Of a DNA stretch of 64,000 nt, positions 40,155-50,972 are shown piece by piece (within the stretch, counting starts at the first letter, position 1; each line of letters starts with the position of its first letter). The notes under the pieces are model-generated. The model had not been told where the DNA came from and ran no database searches. It was given only the letters and a program-made list of their open reading frames with translations. Position numbers and translations under genes: made by a program. This DNA is from Leuctra nigra (Eukaryota > Arthropoda > Insecta > Plecoptera > Leuctridae), in NCBI GenBank assembly GCA_934045905.1, contig OW203762.1, forward strand, positions 1,302,001 to 1,366,000, in the 5' to 3' direction.

Positions 40155-40573
40155 TTTAAACTTAACATAATATTAACAGTAAAAATAAAAATGTTCCGAT
40201 ATGTACGGCGTACGGTAGCATGCGCGGGAACAGAGTGCGTAGCGGCCCTAGTGAGAGCAAATGGCAGCGTGGAACCCAAATGCGATTCTACAAAAGCTGA
40301 GTAGATTAATTTTAAAATTCTAGCAGACAAAACAGATTTTATGTGAAACCGGCAAACGAGCAATGATGTAATTTGGAAGCTAAACTATTAATAGACGTCT
40401 TAAGGAGAAGAATGTATCAATTGTTAAGCCCATAAACAATTCAACCTCCTAAATCACATCCGAAAAATATACGTATCAATGTATCAAATGTAAATCAAAT
40501 GTATGTAAACAATCACAACTAACAGCCCGTGCAACTTACGTTTGAACTCTCACCAGACCGTCACCGTCAGTAT

Positions 40574-40672
40574 ACGGTCGGTGACAAGCAAAGATGAACC
40601 CTGTTTAGCATTGCCACGTAGTATAGGCCGTCCCATGCTAGCGCGGGTTCATCTTTGCCTGTCACCGACCGT
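40574..40672. repeat. Interrupted palindrome, about 28-bp arms
   Basis: ACGGTCGGTGACAAGCAAAG through GATGAACCC at 40574-40601 is inverted at 40645-40672 with one or two differences. It is a possible remnant MITE or hairpin of unknown role. Confidence 0.7.
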
Positions 40673-40750
40673 AGTTTCGTTAGGCCGAGAAACACTGTAT
40701 ACGGAGTCTGTCCTCGCAATGTACTTTTTCCGGCCTAACAGAATTACTGA

Positions 40751-41890
40751 AGGTGCGTGAACCTGGCCTCCCCCCCCCCCCCCCCCCTCCCCCCGAAAGA
40801 TATCGAGATAAGATTATCCAGATAATTAGGGCCAGAATTTTGAATCAGATCAGAATTTTGAATTCAGAATTAGTGCCACTTTACCTGGGAAGTTATACAC
40901 AAAAATTACAGGAGGGTGCTAAGTTCACGCAGCACCCCCACAAAAGATAGAGGTTTGAAACTCTCCAAATATTGAGTGCTCAATTAGTGCCAATTAGTGT
41001 CGTTGAATTCAGAATAAGTGCCACTACTTCTGGGAAGTTATTAGCGAATATCTCTGTGGGGTGCCCCCCTACAACTTCTTCATCAGTTAAGTTAGAGGTG
41101 TGAAATTCTCCAAATATTTAATGCTCAATTAGTGCCAATTAGAGCCGCTGAATTCAGAATTAGTACCACTATCCTTGGGAACTTATTAACAAAAAGCACT
41201 GGGGGATGCCCCCCTACAACTTCTTCCCCAGTTAAGTTAGAGGTTTGAAATTCTCTAAATAGTTAGTGCTCAAGTGCCAATTAGTGCCGCTCAATTCAGA
41301 ATTAGTGCAACTAGCAAAGGTCGATATACACTTAAAAATATTCTTAAAATGTCAATGTTCGTAGACATTTATTTTTGAAATTGTAACACATCTATGGATT
41401 TGGATGAAAATTTTGAAATAAATTGAGACTGTAAAAAATTTGAGGATTGACATTCGCGAGTAACTTCTCAGGGTTAGTGGCACTAATTCTGAATTCAGTG
41501 GCACTAATTGGCACTAATTGGCACGGCACTAAATATTTTGAGAGTTTCAAACCTCAACTTAACTAGGGAAGAATTTGTAAGGGGGCATCCCCCAGTGATT
41601 TTTGTTAATAAGTTCCCATGGGTATTGGCACTAATTATGAATTCAACGGCACTAATTGGCACTAATTGAGCACTCAATATTTGGAGAGTTTCAAATCTTT
41701 ATCTTTTGTGGGGGGTGTTGCGTGAACTTATCACCCCCCCCCCCCCCCCCCAGTGTTTTTTTGTGTGAATAACTTCCCAGGGGTAGTGGCACTAATTCTG
41801 AATTCGACGGCACTAATTGGCACTAATTGAGCACTTAATATTTGGAGAATACTCGATATCTTTCGTGGGTGGTGCCAGGTTCACGCACCT
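40751..41890. mobile_element. Non-autonomous Foldback element with perfect 9-bp target duplication
   Basis: Begins AGGTGCGTGAACCTGGC and ends GCCAGGTTCACGCACCT, flanked by identical 9-bp repeats AATTACTGA at 40742-40750 and 41891-41899. Both arms (to about 41320 and from about 41455) are made of diverged tandem units of roughly 135 bp with TTAGTGCC/GGCACTAA blocks, poly-C tracts and CTGGGAAGTTATT. They are related to, but clearly older than, the units of the giant element. The roughly 130-bp spacer has no coding sequence. Its ends match the giant element's ends in layout (GTGCGTGAA), so the giant element's transposase could plausibly mobilise it. Confidence 0.9.
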
Positions 41891-42849
41891 AATTACTGAC
41901 GGTGTCTTGCGAGAGTTCATACGTACGTTGAACAGACTGTATATGACACAATAATGTTACTGGATTGAACTCATTAAATAATTTTTTTCGGGGCTGTGAC
42001 CCCGCATCCCCAGTATGCTAGGGGCCCATCCCCCAGACCCCTCGTGCAAATTATTCTCGTAACAAAACACCATTCCCCCACGGACCAACTTCCAATTCGA
42101 TCACTGTGCTTACTAACAACTCATTGTCGTGAGTACACCATTGAAATCCGACTGAAGTATACGCTGAGCCCGTTCCACACTTTTCTCAGTATAATAACTA
42201 CAGTCTAAAGATTAAAGAATCTTTGCTTTCAACGGTATCATCCGCGTATATATAAATTTTACAATATTGCAATGTGCGGCATACCGTGGCAAGTTTTTCA
42301 CATTTATAAGAGATAAGGGATTTGCTCTAATTTAGGGTAATTCCATGTCAAATTAATTGAGAATTTATAAGGTCCCTCTCCGATTTTGGCAAAACTGGGC
42401 ACAATTGTTCACAATCCTAAAGAAACACATGGCTGACTCTCAGCGATTTTTCTAAATTACATCGTTTCGTATATACCCATCCATTTGGATGCGCCATCAA
42501 CAATTAATTGGCACTTGACACATTGACACATTCATACAATAATTTAAGTTAATATTTATATATTATTCCAAGTCCAACTCCTAAATCGATAAATCGAATA
42601 ATATGTTGACGAATATTAGATAACATAAAATTTCATTAGTCCTTTTTCGGGATTTTGTGGTACTTTTTTAATAGTTTTAAGGTACTATTTGCCTGTTTTT
42701 TTGGACGTTAAAGGTCATAAACATCCTAGCTCTACTGATGATACACCATCCATATATGTTGATAAAGAAAATCAGCTCCAGTGGCAGTGGAACTATGTGG
42801 AGCCATTTCGATACAATCATTTCTGACAGCTCTATAAAAAGGCGACTAT

Positions 42850-42975
42850 AAGTATATACTGATTGGGCTGAAAATGTGCAAAATAAGTGAAAATGGTAGT
42901 CATGAATGGCCATGCAAAATTTGAACTTGATCTGACTATTTTTAGCCAATCGGTCAGGAATTTATTTTTAAGTTG
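42850..42975. mobile_element. Helitron-like fragment
   Basis: Text such as GGCCATGCAAAATTTGAACTTGATC matches (in reverse complement) the interior of copy b (GATCAAGTTCAAATTTTGCATGG near 17480). No termini remain. Confidence 0.45.
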
Positions 42976-43000
42976 ACTGAGAGTCTGGGAGCCGTTGCAG

Positions 43001-43242
43001 TTAATAGGTGTCGGTTCTTCTGTGGAAGCTCCATTTGTTGTTTGTGGTTTGGCCCTAAAAAGGGCCGTTTGCCACGACGTTTCGGCGGATTCGACCTCCG
43101 AATTCGGAGGTCGAACCATTCGACCTCCGACACCTGAGGATGGCGGAACCATCTCCGCCGAAACGTCGTGGCAAACGGCCCTTTTTAGGGCCAAACCACA
43201 AACAACAAATGGAGCTTCCACAGAAGAACCGACACCTATTAA
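43001..43242. mobile_element. 242-bp palindromic element bounded by TTAA
   Basis: TTAATAGGTGTCGGTTCTTC at the left is exactly inverted at the right edge, with arms of about 85 bp. The loop carries two further GTCGAA/TTCGAC stems around GACCTCCGAATTCGGAGGTC. A TTAA boundary could be a piggyBac-type duplication or part of the palindrome. The palindrome produces matching open frames on both strands; these are not genes. Confidence 0.85.
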
Positions 43243-43479
43243 TTTATTTTTAAGCAATCAACGGATTCGCTAAAATGCTAAAAATTTCGATTTCATAGGT
43301 CAAACTGTGTGACCTGTAGCGTTCTAGACCAAAAAAGAGTAAGAAACGGAGATCTGTGCCAAAAGTAGAAGCTTATTCTAAAATATGGCTATTTCATTTC
43401 AAACAACACAATAAAGTAGCTATTACACCTCATGTGCTAAGCACAACCTCATGTGCTTAGAAACTTGTTTTTTGAATGT

Positions 43480-43935
43480 CGGCGGTGCGTACCGCCCAAG
43501 ATCTTTTGCAAATATCTTGAAAAGTAAGAGAGCACTAATTCTGGAACTAAGGGGGATCGAAAGCACTAATTACGCACTAATTGATAGTTTTTTTTTGTCT
43601 GGGGCTTAACGTCGCACTGTTCTGCAGCGAGGCTAATGGCGACGGATGAATGATTATGATAATGATTGGAAGATGATGATGAAGAGTAGGTAAGGATGGA
43701 AGGTGGGAAGGATCGGTCGTGGCCTATTAGTAGGGTACCTTCCCAGAATTTGCCTGTCGACTGAGGGAAAACCACGAAAAAACCCCAGTCAGGAACGACG
43801 GCCGCGGGAATCGAACCGGGGCCTCCGGAATACAAGTTCAGAGCGTTAACCACTCACCCATGTTCCGTAATTGATAGTTGATAGTGCATATTCAATAATT
43901 AATGCGTCACTGGGCGGTGCCAACTTCACGGAGCT
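43480..43935. mobile_element. Degenerate Foldback unit interrupted by a SINE
   Basis: GCACTAATT blocks left of the SINE (43525-43589) and GGCGGTGCCAACTTCACGG to its right (43913-43931) match the Foldback unit text. This is probably a remnant solo unit into which the SINE inserted. Confidence 0.5.
43590..43867 (-). mobile_element. tRNA-derived SINE with 12-bp target duplication
   Basis: On the minus strand it begins near TGGGTGAGTGGTTAACGC (A-box-like), then GGTTCGATTCC (B box), then a body with ACTGGGGTTTTTTCGTGG and CAGGCAAATTCTGGGAAGG. It ends CCCCAGAC followed by an A-run. Perfect 12-bp repeats TAATTGATAGTT flank it (43578-43589 and 43868-43879), the mark of LINE-mediated retroposition. 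The body resembles widespread insect SINEs; family from memory. Confidence 0.9.
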
Positions 43936-45018
43936 CAATAACGTGAGTTCAAATTTCCAGCTCGACCAGAGAAAATGTGTGACCAGTGTCACGTCACACC
44001 AACAACCGAAAAACCGACACTGAAACGCTACCTAATACATGTTAAAAGAATGATTGAATTATGGTTTATTTACCAACTTAGAACATTACAATTTGATACA
44101 ATCTGTATACAACTTGATACAATTATTGTATCCATCAATCTTAATGACTAATAATTATACGCAGCTATGAATTATTTTGTGCGAGTGTCTCGCCGTACGA
44201 CTTGGCTGGCGTGGAGCGCCCGCTGTTAATATGTAACCAAAATTGAGTTTTCTTACCTGGCCAAGAATTCGTCTTGCAGATGAGTATGGAGGTTTCAAAA
44301 CACTGCACACAAATTGATCTTCATCACTTGAAGTCAGAATATGAAATGACTGGAATCTTAGTGTAAACCAATGCAAACGTGCCACTTTGGCGGGCTTTTG
44401 GTTTCATGACACATACGTAGTCAGCAAGTCATAATAACGTTGCTGTCTAGACGACACTTCCTTTGCGCCCTGTTACGCAAGACAGCAAATCGTGTGTAGA
44501 GTCGAGATTACAATATTTAGCACAGCAAACCAAAAGGGTATGATTACTCACAATAGTGCTGTAGTAGGTACATCATGGTTGCATCATGATGTACCTAAAG
44601 TCACAGAGCTTCGGCAGCATCGAAATATGGGCGTAAATTACGATGTAATATGAGATAAAGGTAGTGTGTAAAACGCTCAATTTGAGCACAGGGCGATTAT
44701 TGAAATTTTTGAAATTTTAGAAATGTGACAACAAAGGGGAAGTTTAAAAATTGGAATTTCATATCCCCCCCCCCCCCCTCCCTCGGTCTTTAGCATCTCA
44801 AGTGAATTAGATCCCATTAAAGCACTCGGCATAATATTATATTAATACGGGTTCCCATCCGTACCCGTTTTGAAGGGACATTACATTCCCGTCTTTCGAA
44901 GTAGTGCCTCCCGGTGTCCCCATAACAATTTAAAAAAACTGAAAAGACCTGTATCTGTCCCGTTGTTGTATAATTGTAAACATGAGAGATCATGTTACAT
45001 TTTTCGTAAATATTTAAC

Positions 45019-45271
45019 AATTGAAGAGCAAGGGAGCAAGGAACAAGGATGAATGTGACACATTTTTCAAAACGCGTTTTTTTTTTGCTTTTAAAGGATG
45101 AATGAATATCAATATATCCGTAAGCTGGCGCAATCTAAGTTCGAATTATTGAACCTTTCCCCTCTAAAATAATAATAGTAATCTCTGGTTAACATTGGTG
45201 GCATATCTGGTGTTGGTTGGTTATTTAAGAAATGTCACATTCAGCCTTGTTCCGGGGAGCTCTTCAATTGT
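45019..45271. repeat. Inverted repeat, about 45-bp arms
   Basis: AATTGAAGAGCAAGGGAGCA ... GAATGTGACA (45019-45060) is inverted at 45231-45270 (GTCACATTCAGCCTTGTTCC ... CTTCAATT) with small indels. Possible MITE remnant. Confidence 0.55.
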
Positions 45272-45814
45272 CAAAAATACCATACAAGGCAATTATCCCT
45301 CATCTTTTTCAAACGTAACCTGCAATAAGTTCATACAACATTTAACATAAGATAATAAATAATTAGTACTTCAATGTTACAAAACTACCAGTGTACCTTG
45401 CCCGACAACCCTTCATATAATCATAAGATCTACATGTAAAAAATCTGATAGGGACTTGTTGAGAGGGACCTAATTCAGGAAGAAGAAAACATTTCATAAG
45501 TTGTCAAAAGTGAGTAGAAAATTGTTCCCGGGGCTAGGGTCCCAGAACCCACATATGTTTAGGGTCCCTTAGGGTCCCGCACAGCCCCACTTGGTTGTCG
45601 CACGAGATTTTACCTTCTGGAATAGTTTGTCCCGACAAGTTTTTCACATTTAGATTTTGGGAGCCTTTCCTTACTTCAAATTTATAATAGGAAATATGAA
45701 AAATTATCAGTTGGAGTATCTATTGGTTTAAAAAGGGCCAACATGTTAATGGAAAAATAATAGTTAAAATGTATCGATGCTTGGCGAATCATTTTTTTTT
45801 AATTTTTGAAAGAA

Positions 45815-46055
45815 TTGGATGGTAAGATGAAGGGAGGAAATTGTAGAGGAAGAATCAAGAATGCGATAATTGAACCATGAGCACGATAGGACATCGGAAG
45901 GTTTTCATTCATTAATAGAACAATAAGGGATTGGAATGAATTGGGTAAAGTGACAGAAGATTGGATGGAAACGGATGGAAAATATGTAAGAAGTGAATTA
46001 ACGAACCGAGGAGCAAGACAAGAACGGGAAGAGATGGATGTTGTTATTATTTAGT
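45815..46055 (+). pseudogene. Possible LINE reverse-transcriptase 3' tail remnant
   Basis: A short decayed frame reads IRDWNELGKVTEDWME and ends in an in-frame stop near 46053. The IRDWNxL pattern is typical of the end of many non-LTR reverse transcriptases. Upstream frames are broken by stops, and no polymerase motif is visible. Weak identification. Confidence 0.3.
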
Positions 46056-46139
46056 TGTAGTATTTAGTGTTTAGTGTTTATACACTGATTGTTTACACTG
46101 AACTAAAGCAGCACTAAATAAAGAATCAAAGGTACCAAT

Positions 46140-49021
46140 TAGCACTAAATCAGCACTAAATATCTGGAGAATTTCAGATCGATTGCTTTCATGGAGGACT
46201 GGACCGTGAAGTTGGCACCCCCCACAGATAAACGCTAATTACTTCCCAGGGGTTGCAGCACTAAATCCCAAAGAACGGTAATAATCAGCACTAGATATCT
46301 GGAGAATTTCAAATCAATTGCTTTCATAGGGGGTGCTGGACCGTGAAGTTGGCACCCCCCACAGATAAACGCTAATTACTTCCCAGGGGTTGCAGCACTA
46401 AATCCCAAAGAACGGTAATAATTAGCACTAAATATCTGGAGAATTTCAAATCAATTGCTTTCATAGGGGGTGCTGGACCGTGAAGTTGGCACCCCCCGCA
46501 GATAAACGCTAATTACTTCCCAGGGGTTGCAGCACTAAATCCCAAAGAACGGTAATAATTAGCACTAAATATCTGGAGAATTTCAAATCAATTGCTTTCA
46601 TAGGGGGTGCTGGACCGTGAAGTTGGCACCCCCCACAGATAAACGCTAATTACTTCCCAGGGGTTGCAGCACTAAATCCCAAAGAACGGTAATAATTAGC
46701 ACTAAATATCTGGAGAATTTCAAATCAATTGCTTTCATAGGGGGTGCTGGACCGTGAAGTTGGCACCCCCCACAGATAAACGCTAATTACTTCCCAGGGG
46801 TTGCAGCACTAAATCCCAAAGAACGGTAATAATTAGCACTAAATATCTGGAGAATTTCAAATCAATTGCTTTCATAGGGGGTGCTGGACCGTGAAGTTGG
46901 CACCCCCCACAGATAAACGCTAATTACTTCCCAGGGGTTGCAGCACTAAATCCCAAAGAACGGTAATAATTAGCACTAAATATCTGGAGAATTTCAAATC
47001 AATTGCTTTCATAGGGGGTGCTGGACCGTGAAGTTGGCACCCCCCACAGATAAACGCTAATTACTTCCCAGGGGTTGCAGCACTAAATCCCAAAGAACGG
47101 TAATAATCAGCACTAGATATCTGGAGAATTTCAAATCAATTGCTTTCATAGGGGGTGCTGGACCGTGAAGTTGGCACCCCCCGCAGATAAACGCTAATTA
47201 CTTCCCAGGGGTTGCAGCACTAAATCCCAAAGAACGGTAATAATTAGCACTAAATATCTGGAGAATTTCAAATCAATTGCTTTCATAGGGGGTGCTGGAC
47301 CGTGAAGTTGGCACCCCCCGCAGAAAAACGCTAATTACTTCCCAGGGGTTGCAGCACTAAATCCCAAAGAACGGTAATAATTAGCACTAAATATCTGGAG
47401 AATTTCAAATCAATTGCTTTCATAGGGGGTGCTGGACCGTGAAGTTGGCACCCCCCACAGATAAACGCTAATTACTTCCCAGGGGTTGCAGCACTAAATC
47501 CCAAAGAACGGTAATAATTAGCACTAAATATCTGGAGAATTTCAAATCAATTGCTTTCATAGGGGGTGCTGGACCGTGAAGTTGGCACCCCCCACAGATA
47601 AACGCTAATTACTTCCCAGGGGTTGCAGCACTAAATCCCAAAGAACGGTAATAATCAGCACTAGATATCTGGAGAATTTCAAATCAATTGCTTTCATAGG
47701 GGGTGCTGGACCGTGAAGTTGGCACCCCCCACAGATAAACGCTAATTACTTCCCAGGGGTTGCAGCACTAAATCCCAAAGAACGGTAATAATTAGCACTA
47801 AATATCTGGAGAATTTCAAATCAATTGCTTTCATAGGGGGTGCTGGACCGTGAAGTTGGCACCCCCCACAGATAAACGCTAATTACTTCCCAGGGGTTGC
47901 AGCACTAAATCCCAAAGAACGGTAATAATTAGCACTAAATATCTGGAGAATTTCAAATCAATTGCTTTCATAGGGGGTGCTGGACCGTGAAGTTGGCACC
48001 CCCCACAGATAAACGCTAATTACTTCCCAGGGGTTGCAGCACTAAATCCCAAAGAACGGTAATAATTAGCACTAAATATCTGGAGAATTTCAAATCAATT
48101 GCTTTCATAGGGGGTGCTGGACCGTGAAGTTGGCACCCCCCACAAATAAACGCTAATTACTTCCCAGGGGTTGCAGCACTAAATCCCAAAGAACGGTAAT
48201 AATTAGCACTAAATATCTGGAGAATTTCAAATCAATTGCTTTCATAGGGGGTGCTGGACCGTGAAGTTGGCACCCCCCGCAGATAAACGCTAATTACTTC
48301 CCAGGGGTTGCAGCACTAAATCCCAAAGAACGGTAATAATTAGCACTAAATATCTGGAGAATTTCAAATCAATTGCTTTCATAGGGGGTGCTGGACCGTG
48401 AAGTTGGCACCCCCCACAGATAAACGCTAATTACTTCCCAGGGGTTGCAGCACTAAATCCCAAAGAACGGTAATAATTAGCACTAAATATCTGGAGAATT
48501 TCAAATCAATTGCTTTCATAGGGGGTGCTGGACCGTGAAGTTGGCACCCCCCGCAGATAAACGCTAATTACTTCCCAGGGGTTGCAGCACTAAATCCCAA
48601 AGAACGGTAATAATTAGCACTAAATATCTGGAGAATTTCAAATCAATTGCTTTCATAGGGGGTGCTGGACCGTGAAGTTGGCACCCCCCGCAGATAAACG
48701 CTAATTACTTCCCAGGGGTTGCAGCACTAAATCCCAAAGAACGGTAATAATTAGCACTAAATATCTGGAGAATTTCAAATCAATTGCTTTCATAGGGGGT
48801 GCTGGACCGTGAAGTTGGCACCCCCCACAGATAAACGCTAATTACTTCCCAGGGGTTGCAGCACTAAATCCCAAAGAACGGTAATAATTAGCACTAAATA
48901 TCTGGAGAATTTCAAATCAATTGCTTTCATAGGGGGTGCTGGACCGTGAAGTTGGCACCCCCCACAGATAAACGCTAATTACTTCACAGGGGTTGCAGCA
49001 CTGAATCCCAAATTAACGGCA
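46140..49021 (+). repeat. 137-bp tandem array, about 21 copies, inside right arm
   Basis: The unit includes TTCATAGGGGGTGCTGGACC, GTGAAGTTGGCACCCCCC and CAGATAAACGCTAATTACTT and recurs every 137 bp with very few differences (AGATAAAC versus AAATAAAC, CACAG versus CGCAG, TAATCAGCACTAG versus TAATTAGCACTAA). It is a specialised derivative of the outer 135-bp arm unit. It occurs only at the right side, directly internal to the matched inverted segment. Confidence 0.95.
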
Positions 49022-50972
49022 CTATAATAAACATATTACAAACTCACAATGTTTGTAGTACCTACCGTAAGGTGCTTATATAAAATAGATGTGTTTCATT
49101 GCCTGTAGCTAAGGCTGTAACCACCGATAAATAATGTTAGCGCTAACATTATTGGGAGTTGGGACATTGTACAACAGTCCACTATTTATTTTTAACAGGT
49201 TCACAATGGAGACTCACTCATAATCGAACATTCCAATAATTATCGCAATGAGTGTGAACACAACGCAACTGAAATAGAAAGTGATCGAAAAATTAACTCA
49301 GGTTCAAGAAGAGATAACACAAAATAAAATCTTAAACAAAAATAAACGTTACTAATTAGCACTCAATTAGCACTAAATATCTGGAGAATTTCAGATCGAT
49401 TGCTTTCATGGGGGGTGCTGCGCCCCCCATACAAAAACGCTAATTACTTCCCAGGGGTTGCAGCACTAAATCCAAAATCAACGGCACTAATTAGCACTAA
49501 ATCAGCACTAGATATCTGGAGAATTTCAGATCGATTGCTTTCATGGGGGGGCTGGACAGTGAAGTTGGCACCCCCCACAGATAAACGCTAATTACTTCCC
49601 AGGGGTTGCAGCACTAAATCCCAAATTAACGGCACTAATTAGAACTAAATCAGCACTAAATATCTGGAGAATTTCAGATCGATTGCTTTCATGGGGGGTG
49701 CTGCGCCCCCCATACAAAAACGCTAATTACTTCCCAGGGGTTGCAGCACTAAATCCAAAATCAACGGCACTAATTAGCACTAAATCAGCACTAGATATCT
49801 GGAGAATTTCAGATCGATTGCTTTCATGGGGGGGCTGGACCGTGAAGTTGGCACCCCCCACAGATAAACGCTAATTACTTCCCAGGGGTTGCAGCACTAA
49901 ATCCCAAATTAACGGCACTAATTAGAACTAAATCAGCACTAAATATCTGGAGAATTTCAGATCGATTGCTTTCATGGGGGGTGCTGCGCCCCCCATACAA
50001 AAACGCTAATTACTTCCCAGGGGTTGCAGCACTAAATTCAAAATCAACGGCACTAATTAGCACTAAATCAGCACTAAATATCTGGAGAATTTCAGATCGA
50101 TTGCTTTCATGGGGGGTGCTGCGCCCCCCACACACAAACGCTAATTACTTCCCAGGGGTTGCAGCACTAAATCCAAAATCAACGGCACTAATTAGCACTA
50201 AATCAGCACTAAATATCTGGAGAATTTCAGATCGATTGCTTTCATGGGGGGTGCTGCGCCCCCCACACAAAAACTCAAATTACTTCCCAGGGGTTGCAGC
50301 ACTAAATCCAAAATCAACGGCACTAATTAGCACTAAATCAGCACTAAATATCTGGAGAATTTCAGATCGATTGCTTTCATGGGGGGTGCTGCGCCCCCCA
50401 CACAAAAACTCTAATTACTTCCCAGGGGTTGCAGCACTAAATCCAAAATCAACGGCACTAATTAGCACTAAATCAGCACTAAATATTTGGAGAATTTCAG
50501 ATCGATTGCTTTCATGGGGGGTGCTGAACCGTGAAGTTGGCACCCCCCACAGATAAACGCTAATTACTTCCCAGGGGTTGCAGCACTAAATCCCAAATTA
50601 ACGGCACTAATTAGCACTAAATTAGCACTAAATATTTGGAGAATTTCAAATCGATTGCTTTCATGGGGGGTGCTGCGCCCCCCACACAAAAACACGTATT
50701 ACTTCCCAGGGGTTGCAGCACTAAATCCAAAATCAACGGCACTAATTAGCACTAAATCAGCACTAAATATCTGGAGAATTTCAGATCGATTGCTTTCATG
50801 GGGGGTGCTGGACCGTGAAGTTGGCACCCCCCACAGATAAACGCTAATTACTTCCCAGGGGTTGCAGCACTATATCTAAAATCAACGGCACTAATTAGCA
50901 CTAAATCAGCACTAAATATCTGGAGAATCTCAAATCGATTGCTTTCATGGGGGGTGCCAACTTCACGCACGT
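49022..50972 (+). repeat. Right inverted arm of the giant Foldback-like element
   Basis: 49022-49352 is the inverted copy of 28441-28774 with no mismatch seen by eye. From there to 50972 run about 12 units of 135 bp, matching the left array inverted. Units contain a GC-rich near-palindrome, GGGGGGTGCTGCGCCCCCC. Frames of 45-residue repeats are period artefacts. Confidence 0.92.

Larger units (their letters stand above)
27241..50972. mobile_element. Giant Foldback-like (MULE/NOF-type) transposon, about 23.7 kb
   Basis: The left end ACGTGCGTGAAGTTGGCACC and right end GGTGCCAACTTCACGCACGT are exact inverted complements. The arms (27241-28774 and 49022-50972) consist of tandem 135-bp units plus a unique inner part of about 330 bp that is inverted without visible mismatch. 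They enclose a spliced minus-strand gene for a MULE-type transposase (30936-38475). Long inverted arms made of tandem repeats are the defining trait of Foldback elements, and NOF in Drosophila FB-NOF is a MULE-superfamily protein. The 9-bp flanks (TCTGGACAG left, GTCAGCGAA right) do not match; the left flank abuts the assembly gap. Several younger elements are nested inside. That the gene and arms form one mobile unit is an inference. Confidence 0.75.

Noticed and set aside
42832..43273. Mirror-image 141- and 92-codon frames over the TTAA palindrome
   Set aside because: Both strands encode the same peptide because the DNA is palindromic; no family resemblance.
44155..44385. Possible minus-strand exon ending at a CAG|GTAAGA donor near 44257
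   Set aside because: A good donor is present, but no acceptor, partner exon or family match was found, and it abuts a family X end fragment.
49966..50556. Open frames of a 45-residue repeat in both Foldback arms (also 27522-28112)
   Set aside because: 135-bp period artefact inside transposon arms; the frame breaks whenever a 137-bp-type unit appears.
27241..50972. CRISPR-like arrays (regular 135/137-bp and 21-bp repeats)
   Set aside because: Repeats are contiguous without unique spacers and the sequence is eukaryotic; these are satellite or Foldback arrays.
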